Shown here: piece by piece, positions 1 to 5,221 of the stretch
How positions within the stretch are numbered: the first letter of the stretch is position 1
Layout: each line of letters begins with the position of its first letter
Origin: Hyphomicrobium sp.
Lineage (GTDB): Bacteria; Pseudomonadota; Alphaproteobacteria; Rhizobiales; Hyphomicrobiaceae
Reading direction: 5' to 3'
Assembly: GCA_030598645.1 (NCBI GenBank)
Contig: JAUVPN010000057.1
Coordinates: 1 to 10,865, forward strand
Length of the DNA: 10,865 nucleotides
The notes under the pieces: generated by a model
Seen by the model: only the letters and a program-made list of their open reading frames with translations
The model's database searches: none
What the model was told of the DNA's origin: nothing
Program-made: the position numbers and the translations under genes

Positions 1-39
1 AACACCGGCACAGTGCCGCAGCTCCCGCATGGTGATGTG

Positions 40-113
40 ATGTCCGCTTTACCCCCAAGAGCGGACATTTTCCGAGGCGGCGTATATGTCCGCTTTGTGC
101 CAAAAGCGGACAT
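40..113. repeat. Dispersed repeat X, copy 1 (two adjacent 'gtccgctt' hairpins)
   Basis: Two inverted repeats lie 17 bases apart: atgtccgctt (40-49) with agcggacat (60-68), and atgtccgcttt (86-96) with aaaagcggacat (102-113). The same core recurs at 1665-1738, 2454-2482, 3661-3688 and, more diverged, at 8204-8239. Such repeats are common between genes in Bradyrhizobium-type genomes as far as I recall, and they create spurious ORFs. No transposase or target-site duplication is visible. The function is unknown. Confidence 0.8.
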
Positions 114-139
114 TAAGGATGCAACGGCACTTTATCTGA

Positions 140-161
140 TTGATCCGATAAAGCGGATCAA
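140..161. repeat. Short perfect inverted repeat (8-bp arms)
   Basis: Arms ttgatccg (140-147) and cggatcaa (154-161) enclose a 6-base loop. No T-tract follows, so it is not a convincing terminator, and it has no clear counterpart in the second array copy. It could be an operator or chance. Confidence 0.35.
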
Positions 162-227
162 CACCGAGGTGATTTCGGCGCGCGATATCGAAAGCCTGTC
201 GGCCGCCCCGCAACGACGCTCACTCGC

Positions 228-346
228 AAAAGGGGCGCTGGCCCAGTGGTAGGGAGTGGACCAGCGCCTTTCGATCGCTACTGTGCCCGGGGGAAGGGGC
301 ATGCCCGGGGGAGGGCACTCCGCGAGGGTTAGCGGAGAGTAGCGGG
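228..346 (-). ncRNA. Structured element Y1, candidate small RNA with C-rich loops
   Basis: Read on the minus strand, this element can form an outer stem (338-344 with 276-282, seven pairs), an internal hairpin ctccgc/gcggag (337-332 with 323-318), and a stem gtgccc/gggcac (318-313 with 288-283) enclosing a very C-rich stretch. A terminator-like hairpin follows (268-261 with 241-234) with only four T residues after it. The same order of stems occurs in Y2 at 1855-1964. One pair of the terminal hairpin differs by compensation: g235-c267 here, a-t in Y2. Tandem stems exposing C-rich loops followed by a terminator resemble anti-Shine-Dalgarno small RNAs known in alphaproteobacteria, but I cannot assign a family. 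It may be only a repeat. Confidence 0.4.
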
Positions 347-647
347 CGCGAAAGACCGCAACCCAACCCAATGATCAATTAGACTTTTGGCCGACCTGCC
401 ATTGCGAAGCAGACCGTGACACGCACGGAAACGGATTTCAGAAACCCAACGCTCTGTGAGGTTATCAGTGGGAAACTGATCACTTCCTGTAACAAAGTGC
501 GTAACAATCGCTCGCCAGGAGTACGCTAACACGCTGAAATCCAGGGCAATCGAATGGTGCTCCGAGCAGCGCGTCCACGCAAATCGACGTCATTGTCATG
601 CGGATGGTACGTGCCGCATATTGCGCTTCCTTCCACGGGGGACGAGC

Positions 648-731
648 GCAGATCGTTTCGAGGGATGCTAAGGATCTGCCTTGGAGGACCAATCCTTTTC
701 TCAGTCTTAGGTGGTAGAGTGATTGGTCCTC
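648..731. repeat. Two-hairpin element Z, copy 1
   Basis: A first hairpin pairs gcagatc (648-654) with gatctgc (673-679). A second pairs gaggaccaatc (684-694) with gattggtcctc (721-731), eleven perfect pairs around a 26-base loop. The element matches Z2 (2231-2312) in order, spacing and much of its sequence. The a685-t730 pair is replaced by g-c in Z2, and a691-t724 becomes a g-t pair there. No T-tract follows on either strand, so it is not a standard terminator. The transcribed strand is unknown. Confidence 0.6.
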
Positions 732-983
732 GCTCACCTGTCGTCGGTAGGCGGGTCTGCCTGTGCCACTGCCGCCCAGTCAAGGCTTAGCAGCAGATTG
801 GCTGGCGCGTCGACGCGTGATGTAGACACCCGCGCTGCTCGGGATGACCATCCATTGCGATTGCCACAAGTCGATCGGGATCGCGCCGGAAAGGGAGACG
901 CACCGCTAGGGAGTCTTGGTCGCAGATGTCCCTCAGTAACTTCCCCGTTCCCCCGAAAGTGGCAATAGAGTTGAGAGGGCAGC

Positions 984-999
984 ATGTCCGCTAAGTGCC
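984..999. repeat. Half-copy of repeat X
   Basis: The 16 bases match the reverse complement of one side of the X copy at 3661-3688 (atgtccgctaagtgcc), but the second arm is missing. A shorter 13-base half-copy lies at 9525-9537 between the convergent genes. These look like decayed remnants. Confidence 0.5.
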
Positions 1000-1148
1000 G
1001 CCAGGCAGGTCCTGCGCTGTCTTATGTCACGAACGCGTTGCACATCTTGAGGAATGGGCAAAAAGCTACCGCCCGGGATCGCGATCCTGTCCAAGGCGCA
1101 TTTGCGCGGTCCAAGGGCTGCTTGTCCCAATACCCTTACTTGAGGAAT

Positions 1149-1502
1149 TTATCGTCGAGACTGAGAACGACTTCTCTCGATGGGCTCGTAGGCTTTCTTA
1201 GCCATGTTCGCGTATATGCCGCCGATCTTGGTCACCTGCTGCATGTAGTCGTCATAGGCGCGCTTGGCATAGCTGGTCTGGATTTCCACGGCCTGCTCGA
1301 CCGATTTCGATGCCATAAGCTTCTCAAGGGTTGCGCTACCCTCTTCGAACGACCGCTTGGTGTAATCGCCCATCTCCGCAGCGATTGCCTGCCAATTCCT
1401 GTTCCACTCATCGTACATCCGCATGGCGCCGTCCGTGTTGCCTTGCCCGAGCTTTTGTATGTCCTCAAAATTCTTGATCGTGGTGTCATCCGTATCCTTC
1501 AC
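1149..1502 (-). CDS. Phasin family protein
   Basis: The 117-residue product matches the Phasin_2-type family: small amphipathic helical proteins that coat polyhydroxyalkanoate granules or, in some members, act elsewhere in the cell. Family-like stretches are NFEDIQKLGQGN near residues 11-22, the GDYTKRSFEEGSATLEKLMASKS region near 45-67, and the end YANMAKKAYEPIE. It is nearly all helix with no signal peptide or membrane segment, and is about normal length for small phasins. The start is GTG. An in-frame TGA three codons upstream limits the frame, and the ribosome binding site is poor (gagag too close to the start). A fragment of the Y-type repeat lies 12-32 bases upstream, so the original leader may have been altered. 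The C-terminal tail is rich in Arg and Ser and does not look conserved. The gene stands alone between the two repeat arrays. The family call is solid; the exact start is less so. Confidence 0.85.
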   Translation of the reverse strand: MKDTDDTTIKNFEDIQKLGQGNTDGAMRMYDEWNRNWQAIAAEMGDYTKRSFEEGSATLEKLMASKSVEQAVEIQTSYAKRAYDDYMQQVTKIGGIYANMAKKAYEPIERSRSQSRR

Positions 1503-1513
1503 AAACTCTCAAC

Positions 1514-1534
1514 GGGAGACGCTGGTCCCACCGC
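1514..1534. repeat. Y-repeat fragment next to the phasin start
   Basis: The bases at 1517-1534 match 4581-4597 except for one inserted C. Both contain the core agacgctggtcc, also present in one arm of the Y2 terminator stem. Only one arm remains, so no hairpin forms. On the minus strand it lies in the leader of the phasin gene. Confidence 0.5.
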
Positions 1535-1664
1535 ATCAACTCATCTAAGTCAGCTCGTTTTCACGTCAATGACACGACCAGCAGATGGCCCGTATGTCGC
1601 GGGTGACCGCCTGTCGCACGATCAGCGGTGTTCGAGCGTTCGAGTATGTGACCGGTAGTTGCTG

Positions 1665-1738
1665 ACGTCCGCTTTGTCCCCGAAAGCAGACATGCGGCCG
1701 GACACATGAGATGTTCGCTAAATACCAAAAGCGGAGAC
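1665..1738. repeat. Dispersed repeat X, copy 2 (two degenerate hairpins)
   Basis: The first unit runs 1665-1693 (acgtccgcttt with gaaagcagacat) and the second 1711-1738 (atgttcgcta with aaaagcggagac). Both show point changes relative to copy 1 at 40-113, but the two-hairpin arrangement is the same. It precedes Y2 by about the distance that X1 precedes Y1 (roughly 120 bases). Confidence 0.6.
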
Positions 1739-1851
1739 GACGAATTTGGGGTAGCTCTTTCTCATTGGACATACCGGCAGCCCCGATACTTAAACGCACC
1801 TACTCGGACGCGGTCTCAATCTTACGTGGGCCAGAGAGTCGGAATGATCGA

Positions 1852-1965
1852 GCCAAAAAAAAGACGCTGGTCAGCACAGACCAGCGTCTTTCTTTGTCTA
1901 CTTTGCCCGGGGGGATAGGGCATGCCCGGGGGAGGGGCACTCCGCGAGGGATGGCGGAGAGTAGC
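1852..1965 (-). ncRNA. Structured element Y2, candidate small RNA with intrinsic terminator
   Basis: This is the better preserved second copy of Y. On the minus strand the order is: outer-stem strand agtag/ctact (1964-1960 with 1902-1898), hairpin ctccgc/gcggag (1959-1954 with 1945-1940), stem tgccc/gggca (1939-1935 with 1908-1904) around a C-rich stretch, then a ten-pair hairpin and eight Ts. Length would be about 110 nucleotides. A weak promoter candidate upstream on the same strand is TTGCTC, 17 bases, TTAGAC; the -10 is poor. The C-rich loops could pair with Shine-Dalgarno sequences, as known for other alphaproteobacterial small RNAs; that is inference. Alternatively it is a mobile repeat carrying a terminator. 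Confidence 0.45.
1855..1891 (-). terminator. Rho-independent terminator (minus strand)
   Basis: gacgctggtc (1863-1872) and gaccagcgtc (1879-1888) form ten perfect pairs around a 6-base loop. The stem can be extended by A-T pairs. On the minus strand the stem is followed by eight Ts (1862-1855), a classic intrinsic terminator. On the plus strand only a short 'tttctttg' follows. It would end the Y2 RNA or any readthrough from the VWA gene, whose stop codon is about 570 bases upstream. Confidence 0.75.
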
Positions 1966-2140
1966 TAGAAGCCTGTCTAATTTTTTTGTCGTTACGAGAG
2001 CAATTAACTTAATCTGATGACTTCGATTAGGTTCGCTTATGTCTCCGCCTTTGGTCGAATCCGATCATGATCAATTTGTGTAACGCTGCGCAACGCTCCC
2101 GTGTTGATGGCACGCTAATGCATTGTGATTTAAGGAGAAT

Positions 2141-2248
2141 ATGGCGCTAGCCACTCGTCTGCGCGCGAGTCCACATCGCCGACACTTAGAAGTTGCGCTC
2201 GGAGTTTTCCCGCATACTAATTTACCGACAGCAGATCATTGCCAGTGA
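2141..2248 (+). CDS. Possible 35-residue ORF with a Shine-Dalgarno-like leader
   Basis: An ATG at 2141 is preceded by taaggagaat, a good AGGAG core but set only about four bases from the start. The frame encodes 35 residues beginning MALATRLRASPHRRHLE and stops at 2246-2248, inside the loop of the 2225-2266 hairpin. It is basic at the N-terminus, has no membrane segment and resembles nothing I know. It could be a leader peptide for the hairpins downstream, but chance is equally likely. Confidence 0.15.
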   Translation: MALATRLRASPHRRHLEVALGVFPHTNLPTADHCQ

Positions 2249-2266
2249 TGTCGGATCTGTTGTCGG
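2225..2266. repeat. Hairpin overlapping the left arm of Z2
   Basis: ccgacagcagatc (2225-2237) pairs with gatctgttgtcgg (2254-2266): thirteen pairs, one of them g-t. Its 3' arm shares bases 2262-2266 with the 5' arm of the next hairpin (2262-2312), so at full length the two cannot form together. It is an extended version of the first hairpin of Z1. Confidence 0.6.
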
Positions 2267-2312
2267 GGACCGATCCTTTTCTCCCTGGGGAGAAAGTTGA
2301 TTGGTCCCCGAC
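2231..2312. repeat. Two-hairpin element Z, copy 2
   Basis: This is the counterpart of 648-731. The second hairpin pairs 2262-2275 with 2299-2312: fourteen pairs including one g-t. Its loop contains a further perfect stem, tttctccc/gggagaaa. The stem is longer than in copy 1 despite sequence divergence, with an A-T to G-C compensatory change at g2266-c2308. No T-run follows on either strand. Confidence 0.6.
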
Positions 2313-2453
2313 TCCTTTCAGCTCAGCGCTAAACACCTGGCGCGCATGAGCTGGCTAATCCGATCAATTCAACTGCAAATTCATCCAGATGATTTCGGCT
2401 GCGTCTGAGGCGTGGGGCGGGTGCATGGGCCGACATGAAAATGGAGTCCGAGA

Positions 2454-2482
2454 ATGTCCGCTTTCAGGGGAAAAGCGGACAT
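2454..2482. repeat. Dispersed repeat X, copy 3, overlapping the end of the VWA gene
   Basis: atgtccgcttt (2454-2464) and aaaagcggacat (2471-2482) form a good hairpin. The stop codon of the minus-strand VWA gene (2464-2466) falls inside it, so the last residues of that protein, VCPLFP, are encoded by the repeat. Confidence 0.8.
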
Positions 2483-3309
2483 ACGCCACCAAATCGTAAT
2501 ATTTGTCGAAACGCCGCTTGGCGTTCGATTAGACCGTGTCGGCTCACCATCGGGCAACCCAAGGTCTTCTCAAGAGCAGCAATAAGGTCGTCGGCCGTCT
2601 CAGGGACGAGATACAGGCCTCCATTATAGTCGGCGAGGCATTGTGTTTCGGGAATGCGTCCTTCATCCTTCCCGGACAAGCTTTTCACCCGCAAGCCGAT
2701 GACGTGGATGGTAAGCTGCTCGGCAACGGCGTGAAGCTCCTTGCCAACGCGGCAAGGCGATCCTCCGCACGTATCCTCGCCGTCGGTCAGGACAACGATC
2801 ACACCGGGTTTATTACGGAAGTCGAGAACTTCGGCTCCCCGCTCGACAGCTCTCATCAACGGTGTGCCCCCAGCCGGCACCAGACTTTGCACTGAAGCGA
2901 TTATACGGGCAGCGGCGTTCGGCGTTGGTCGAAGATTGAGTTCGATGTTGTCGCATTGATTGAAGAGTCCGGGGTCAACGGTAGGCCCGTAGGTCATCAG
3001 CCCCACGCGACGAAATCGGGTGACACTTGGCAAGACCTTGCCGAGCGCGTATCGCATGACGTCGATGCGGCTTATTGTGTGTGCGCTCTCGCTGCCGTTC
3101 CCCCAGCCGTCGTTGGACATCGAGCCGGACGCATCTAAAACGACCATCGCATCTTCGGTGCAGATAGAGTGTTCTAGGTTCTGTGCGAAGGCGGGAAGGA
3201 CTTGGCATATGGTTGCGAACACTAAGGCCATTGTGGCGAGGTGCCAGCAAGTCGCACCAATCCGCCTGCTATGCTCCCTGACACAATTTCCGCAACGCAT
3301 GTCGGCCAA
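2464..3309 (-). CDS. Secreted von Willebrand factor type A (VWA) domain protein
   Basis: The product (up to 281 residues) has an N-terminal signal peptide, hydrophobic about 26-42 with likely cleavage at AFA-Q near 42/43, so it should act in the periplasm or outside. The VWA domain follows with a complete metal-binding MIDAS set: DASGS at 59-63, the GGTP threonine at 149, and TDGED with D176. Cysteines at 50, 119, 181, 186, 224 and 252 suggest disulfides. VWA domains bind partners through a metal ion; the partner is not apparent. The frame opens with TTG at 3309; an ATG three codons later (3300) is equally plausible, and neither has a clear ribosome binding site. After LEKTLGCPM near residue 254 the tail looks unrelated to the family, and the last six residues come from an X repeat, so the original C-terminus may have been lost. 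It stands alone. Confidence 0.85.
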   Translation of the reverse strand: MADMRCGNCVREHSRRIGATCWHLATMALVFATICQVLPAFAQNLEHSICTEDAMVVLDASGSMSNDGWGNGSESAHTISRIDVMRYALGKVLPSVTRFRRVGLMTYGPTVDPGLFNQCDNIELNLRPTPNAAARIIASVQSLVPAGGTPLMRAVERGAEVLDFRNKPGVIVVLTDGEDTCGGSPCRVGKELHAVAEQLTIHVIGLRVKSLSGKDEGRIPETQCLADYNGGLYLVPETADDLIAALEKTLGCPMVSRHGLIERQAAFRQILRFGGVCPLFP

Positions 3310-3770
3310 TCCGATTGGCGATGTGCGGCTGTAGGCTCACCACATCTGTCAACTGCAGTTTCGCAAGAATTTGACGTAGACGCAAAGAGCACGCCGCCAT
3401 TCTGGCGAATTACGTCTTCCTAATTCTCGGCAGGCCAACCTCGCTTCTCGTCTCCAGGTTACTTCCAGTTGGCACTGGCCAGAGCGCCAGCTGCGCGTTC
3501 CATTGCGAGGTCTCTCACGGCCGGAGCATGCTCAAAAAAAGCGCCGAGAGGGGGCGGGCCGCAGGTCGCGGTGCGGGATGCGTTTTTATCGCGTGGGACA
3601 CGGAGCCAGTCCACCCTTCACACGGCAACCTCTCAACGAGGCAATATTGGACGACGCACAATATCCGCTTTTGGCACTTAGCGGACATTGGCGCACCGTC
3701 AACGACCTGGTGCAACTCGCGGCCCGCTGACCAACGGTCACCACAGCGGCACTACCCTGTTTGATTTCAA
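3310..3770. other. Intergenic region with one X repeat
   Basis: There is no supported gene in this 461-base gap. The only recognisable element is the X hairpin at 3661-3688. The open frames here, including one whose translation contains RFWHLADI, are repeat-derived or random. A promoter for the VWA gene should lie near 3310-3400, but I see no convincing hexamers. Confidence 0.5.
3661..3688. repeat. Dispersed repeat X, copy 4
   Basis: atatccgctt (3661-3670) pairs with agcggacat (3680-3688), with one changed base in the left arm. It lies about 80 bases past the 3' end of the HdeD-type gene (minus strand). No T-tract follows. Confidence 0.75.
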
Positions 3771-4379
3771 TTAGCGCGTTCCACGTCCCAGATTGTCGAC
3801 ACGCTTTGCCGCTTGCCGCACCCTCTGCGCCAGGTAGATGAGTAATGCGCCAACCAAGAGCGCCGCGATGCCAATAACCCACGAGATAGCTACCGAAGCC
3901 GTACTGGGCCAAATAAGGAGGATCACGCCGGCAATGGCTGCGACCCCGCCGATGGTCATTGCCAGGCTTCGCTCGGGATCATTCGGATCAGCCTGACGTC
4001 CGCCCCAAAAAAAGGTCACGCCTTGGAATAAGGCCCATATGCCGACAATGATCAGCAGCAGCCGACCCGTCACATCGGGCCAGAACAGGAGGACCGCACC
4101 CACAGCAACACTGATTAGGCCTGGGACCAGATAAGCACCGAGTTCTCGGGCACGGAATGCGCCAACCAAGCTCACAATGCCGTCGAACAACACATAAAGA
4201 CCGATTAGGCGAATAAGAAGTTCAAGAGTGGCCTTGGGCCAGAAGATCGCAGCGATCCCAAGCGCCACTGCAAGCAGTCCGCGGACAAGAACTGACCACC
4301 ACACATCACCCAACTTGTCACTGATGCGGGCCTTTGCTCCTGCGGCCACAGTCTGCAATTGTTCTTTCTCTAACGGCAT
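3771..4379 (-). CDS. HdeD/DUF308 family membrane protein
   Basis: The 202-residue protein has six hydrophobic segments, near residues 30-47, 51-73, 82-101, 106-126, 138-157 and 161-183, the arrangement of the HdeD family (paired DUF308 repeats). FWP-type motifs recur after helices (IFWPKAT at 45, LFWPDVT at 98, LIWPSTA at 155), as expected for the internal repeats. The E. coli namesake is an inner-membrane acid-resistance protein; the biochemical function of most homologues is unknown, so I name only the family. The ATG start is supported by GGGAG (4389-4393), nine bases upstream. The N-terminal 28 residues are cytoplasm-like, and the C-terminus ends in a basic tail. No neighbour is close enough to suggest an operon. 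Confidence 0.9.
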   Translation of the reverse strand: MPLEKEQLQTVAAGAKARISDKLGDVWWSVLVRGLLAVALGIAAIFWPKATLELLIRLIGLYVLFDGIVSLVGAFRARELGAYLVPGLISVAVGAVLLFWPDVTGRLLLIIVGIWALFQGVTFFWGGRQADPNDPERSLAMTIGGVAAIAGVILLIWPSTASVAISWVIGIAALLVGALLIYLAQRVRQAAKRVDNLGRGTR

Positions 4380-4561
4380 GAGCGCTATCTCCCGGATACG
4401 TCTTCATTCAGGACCGTCGGCAGCCTATCCAATAACGACGTTGGCAAGGGGTCTTTATCTTACCTGCCATTTGCACCTGCTTGAACCCACAGAGCGATCC
4501 AAAACTTAGGAACGCTGACATCACATGTCGCTCTCAATTGTCCATAAACCCGCAATCAAAA

Positions 4562-4592
4562 ATAATCGAGCCCAAGAAAAAGACGCTGGTCC
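4562..4592. repeat. Truncated Y repeat, copy 3
   Basis: The bases closely match 1844-1872, from the 'atcgagcc' segment beyond the terminator through the A-run and into one arm of the terminator stem (gacgctggtc). The other arm and the rest of Y are missing, so no stem or terminator can form. It shows that Y is a multi-copy element whose homology extends past the T-run. Confidence 0.65.
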
Positions 4593-4647
4593 ACCGCGGG
4601 TCCCAACCTCACGATCTTGGCCGAAGCCATAAAGTTGCATATCGCTG

Positions 4648-4800
4648 ATGCGTGTGAAGTGGGCCGGGTGCCACGACGGCATGGAAACAGGAAACTTCGC
4701 CCTTCATGCATGCGGAATCGCCTCGCAGGCGTTGCGTCAGATCGAGGCAACTATCCGCGAGCAATTTCTTAGCTCGGGTGTCCCTCATATCCGACGGTGA
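4648..4800 (+). CDS. Possible 50-residue small ORF or gene remnant
   Basis: An ATG at 4648 opens a frame to TGA at 4798-4800. The second half, IASQALRQIEATIREQF, looks like an amphipathic helix with natural protein composition, unlike the repeat-derived frames nearby. A second ATG lies at 4681. Neither start has a Shine-Dalgarno sequence, and an in-frame TAA at 4630-4632 blocks any upstream extension. I recognise no family. It may be the tail of a decayed gene or chance. Confidence 0.2.
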   Translation: MRVKWAGCHDGMETGNFALHACGIASQALRQIEATIREQFLSSGVPHIRR

Positions 4801-4844
4801 TACCACGCAAACTTACGCCGCCAGACGCCACGCCGCAGCAAGGC

Positions 4845-5027
4845 CTAGTGTCTCGCCAAACTCACATCATCGCTCGGTCGGATCAAACCGACCACTTTGA
4901 CACGCGCGGCGCGGTTTACAACTACCGTAATGGCCATGGCCACGGCAAAGATCAGCCCGGTCGCTACGAACGACGCGACGGTCCACAAGAGCCCAATCAT
5001 GAGGACGTTACTGATGAACTCGAGCAT
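4845..5027 (-). CDS. Small single-span or hairpin membrane protein (60 residues)
   Basis: The 60-residue product is hydrophobic from about residue 4 to 37, then has a basic stretch (NRAARVKVVGLIR) and a polar tail. One long or two short membrane helices are possible; positive charges after the segment suggest a cytoplasmic C-terminus. There is no lipobox. The ATG start is strongly supported by AAGGAG (5035-5040) seven bases upstream, the best ribosome binding site among the minus-strand genes here apart from the DUF2062 gene. I recognise no family. It lies 194 bases downstream of the secreted FecR-like gene on the same strand, too far to assert co-transcription. A TATAAT hexamer on the minus strand at 5182-5187 has no matching -35. 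The antisense frame over this region is a shadow. Confidence 0.7.
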   Translation of the reverse strand: MLEFISNVLMIGLLWTVASFVATGLIFAVAMAITVVVNRAARVKVVGLIRPSDDVSLARH

Positions 5028-5034
5028 GGACCGT

Positions 5035-5040
5035 CTCCTT
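5035..5040 (-). promoter_or_regulatory. Strong ribosome binding site of the 60-residue protein
   Basis: AAGGAG on the minus strand, seven bases before the ATG at 5027, makes this short gene credible despite its lack of recognised homology. Confidence 0.8.
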
Positions 5041-5116
5041 CTTCTTTCGTTGTTGTGATTGAGAAAGACGCGGCAAGACGGAAACAGACGCGATGAGGTC
5101 CCCGAACATGTCGCTT

Positions 5117-5128
5117 GAGCACGTGCTC
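5117..5128. promoter_or_regulatory. 12-bp perfect palindrome upstream of the small membrane protein
   Basis: gagcacgtgctc is fully self-complementary and lies about 90 bases upstream of the small membrane protein start. It has the size of a dimeric regulator site, but only this copy occurs in the window and chance cannot be excluded. Confidence 0.3.
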
Positions 5129-5221
5129 CCCTAGCCTATTGATGCTTCGCTAGAAGAGTTGAGGACCTTGAGCGACGGCAGATTATATTGGTTCTGCTAA
5201 TCCTTTTGGATGGACGGGTTC

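Larger units (their letters stand above)
1..1148. other. Gene-poor region holding structured repeats X1, Y1, Z1 and an X half-copy
   Basis: I see no convincing protein gene here. Several open frames exist on both strands, but none has a ribosome binding site with a recognisable domain, and the one at the left end is a translation of the X repeat. The identifiable content is a pair of X hairpins (40-113), a small hairpin (140-161), the Y1 element (228-344), the Z1 two-hairpin element (648-731) and an X half-copy (984-999). Positions 345-647, 732-983 and 1000-1148 show nothing I can name; 345-647 has only faint similarity to 1966-2230 in the second copy of the array. Confidence 0.6.
1503..2463. 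other. Long intergenic region with second X-Y-Z array
   Basis: This gap between the phasin and the VWA gene contains a Y fragment (1514-1534), degenerate X hairpins (1665-1738), the Y2 element with a strong minus-strand terminator (1852-1965), a possible tiny ORF (2141-2248), two overlapping hairpins (2225-2312, including Z2) and an X hairpin (2454-2482). No protein gene of normal size is supported. Positions 1966-2140 and 2313-2453 contain nothing I can identify. Confidence 0.6.
4380..4844. other. Intergenic region with Y fragment and possible small ORF
   Basis: The 465 bases between the HdeD-type gene and the small membrane protein gene hold a truncated Y copy (4562-4592, with further similarity to 1517-1534 up to 4597) and a possible 50-codon plus-strand frame (4648-4800). 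Positions 4394-4561, where the HdeD promoter should be, show no convincing hexamers. Confidence 0.5.

Noticed and set aside
13..252. 79-residue plus-strand frame at the left end (MSALPP.. type)
   Set aside because: It is a translation of the X hairpin pair and adjacent non-coding sequence; such repeat-derived frames are a known annotation artefact and there is no ribosome binding site.
984..1658. 224-residue plus-strand frame antisense to the phasin
   Set aside because: It covers the phasin gene in antisense, begins inside an X half-copy, and lacks any domain or ribosome binding site. The minus strand clearly encodes the phasin.
2053..2062. tRNA T-arm-like 'ggtcgaatcc'
   Set aside because: No matching T-stem, anticodon arm or acceptor stem can be formed around it.
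5182..5187. TATAAT hexamer on the minus strand as a promoter for the small membrane protein
   Set aside because: No acceptable -35 hexamer lies 16-18 bases upstream, and the site is about 155 bases from the gene, so it is likely chance.
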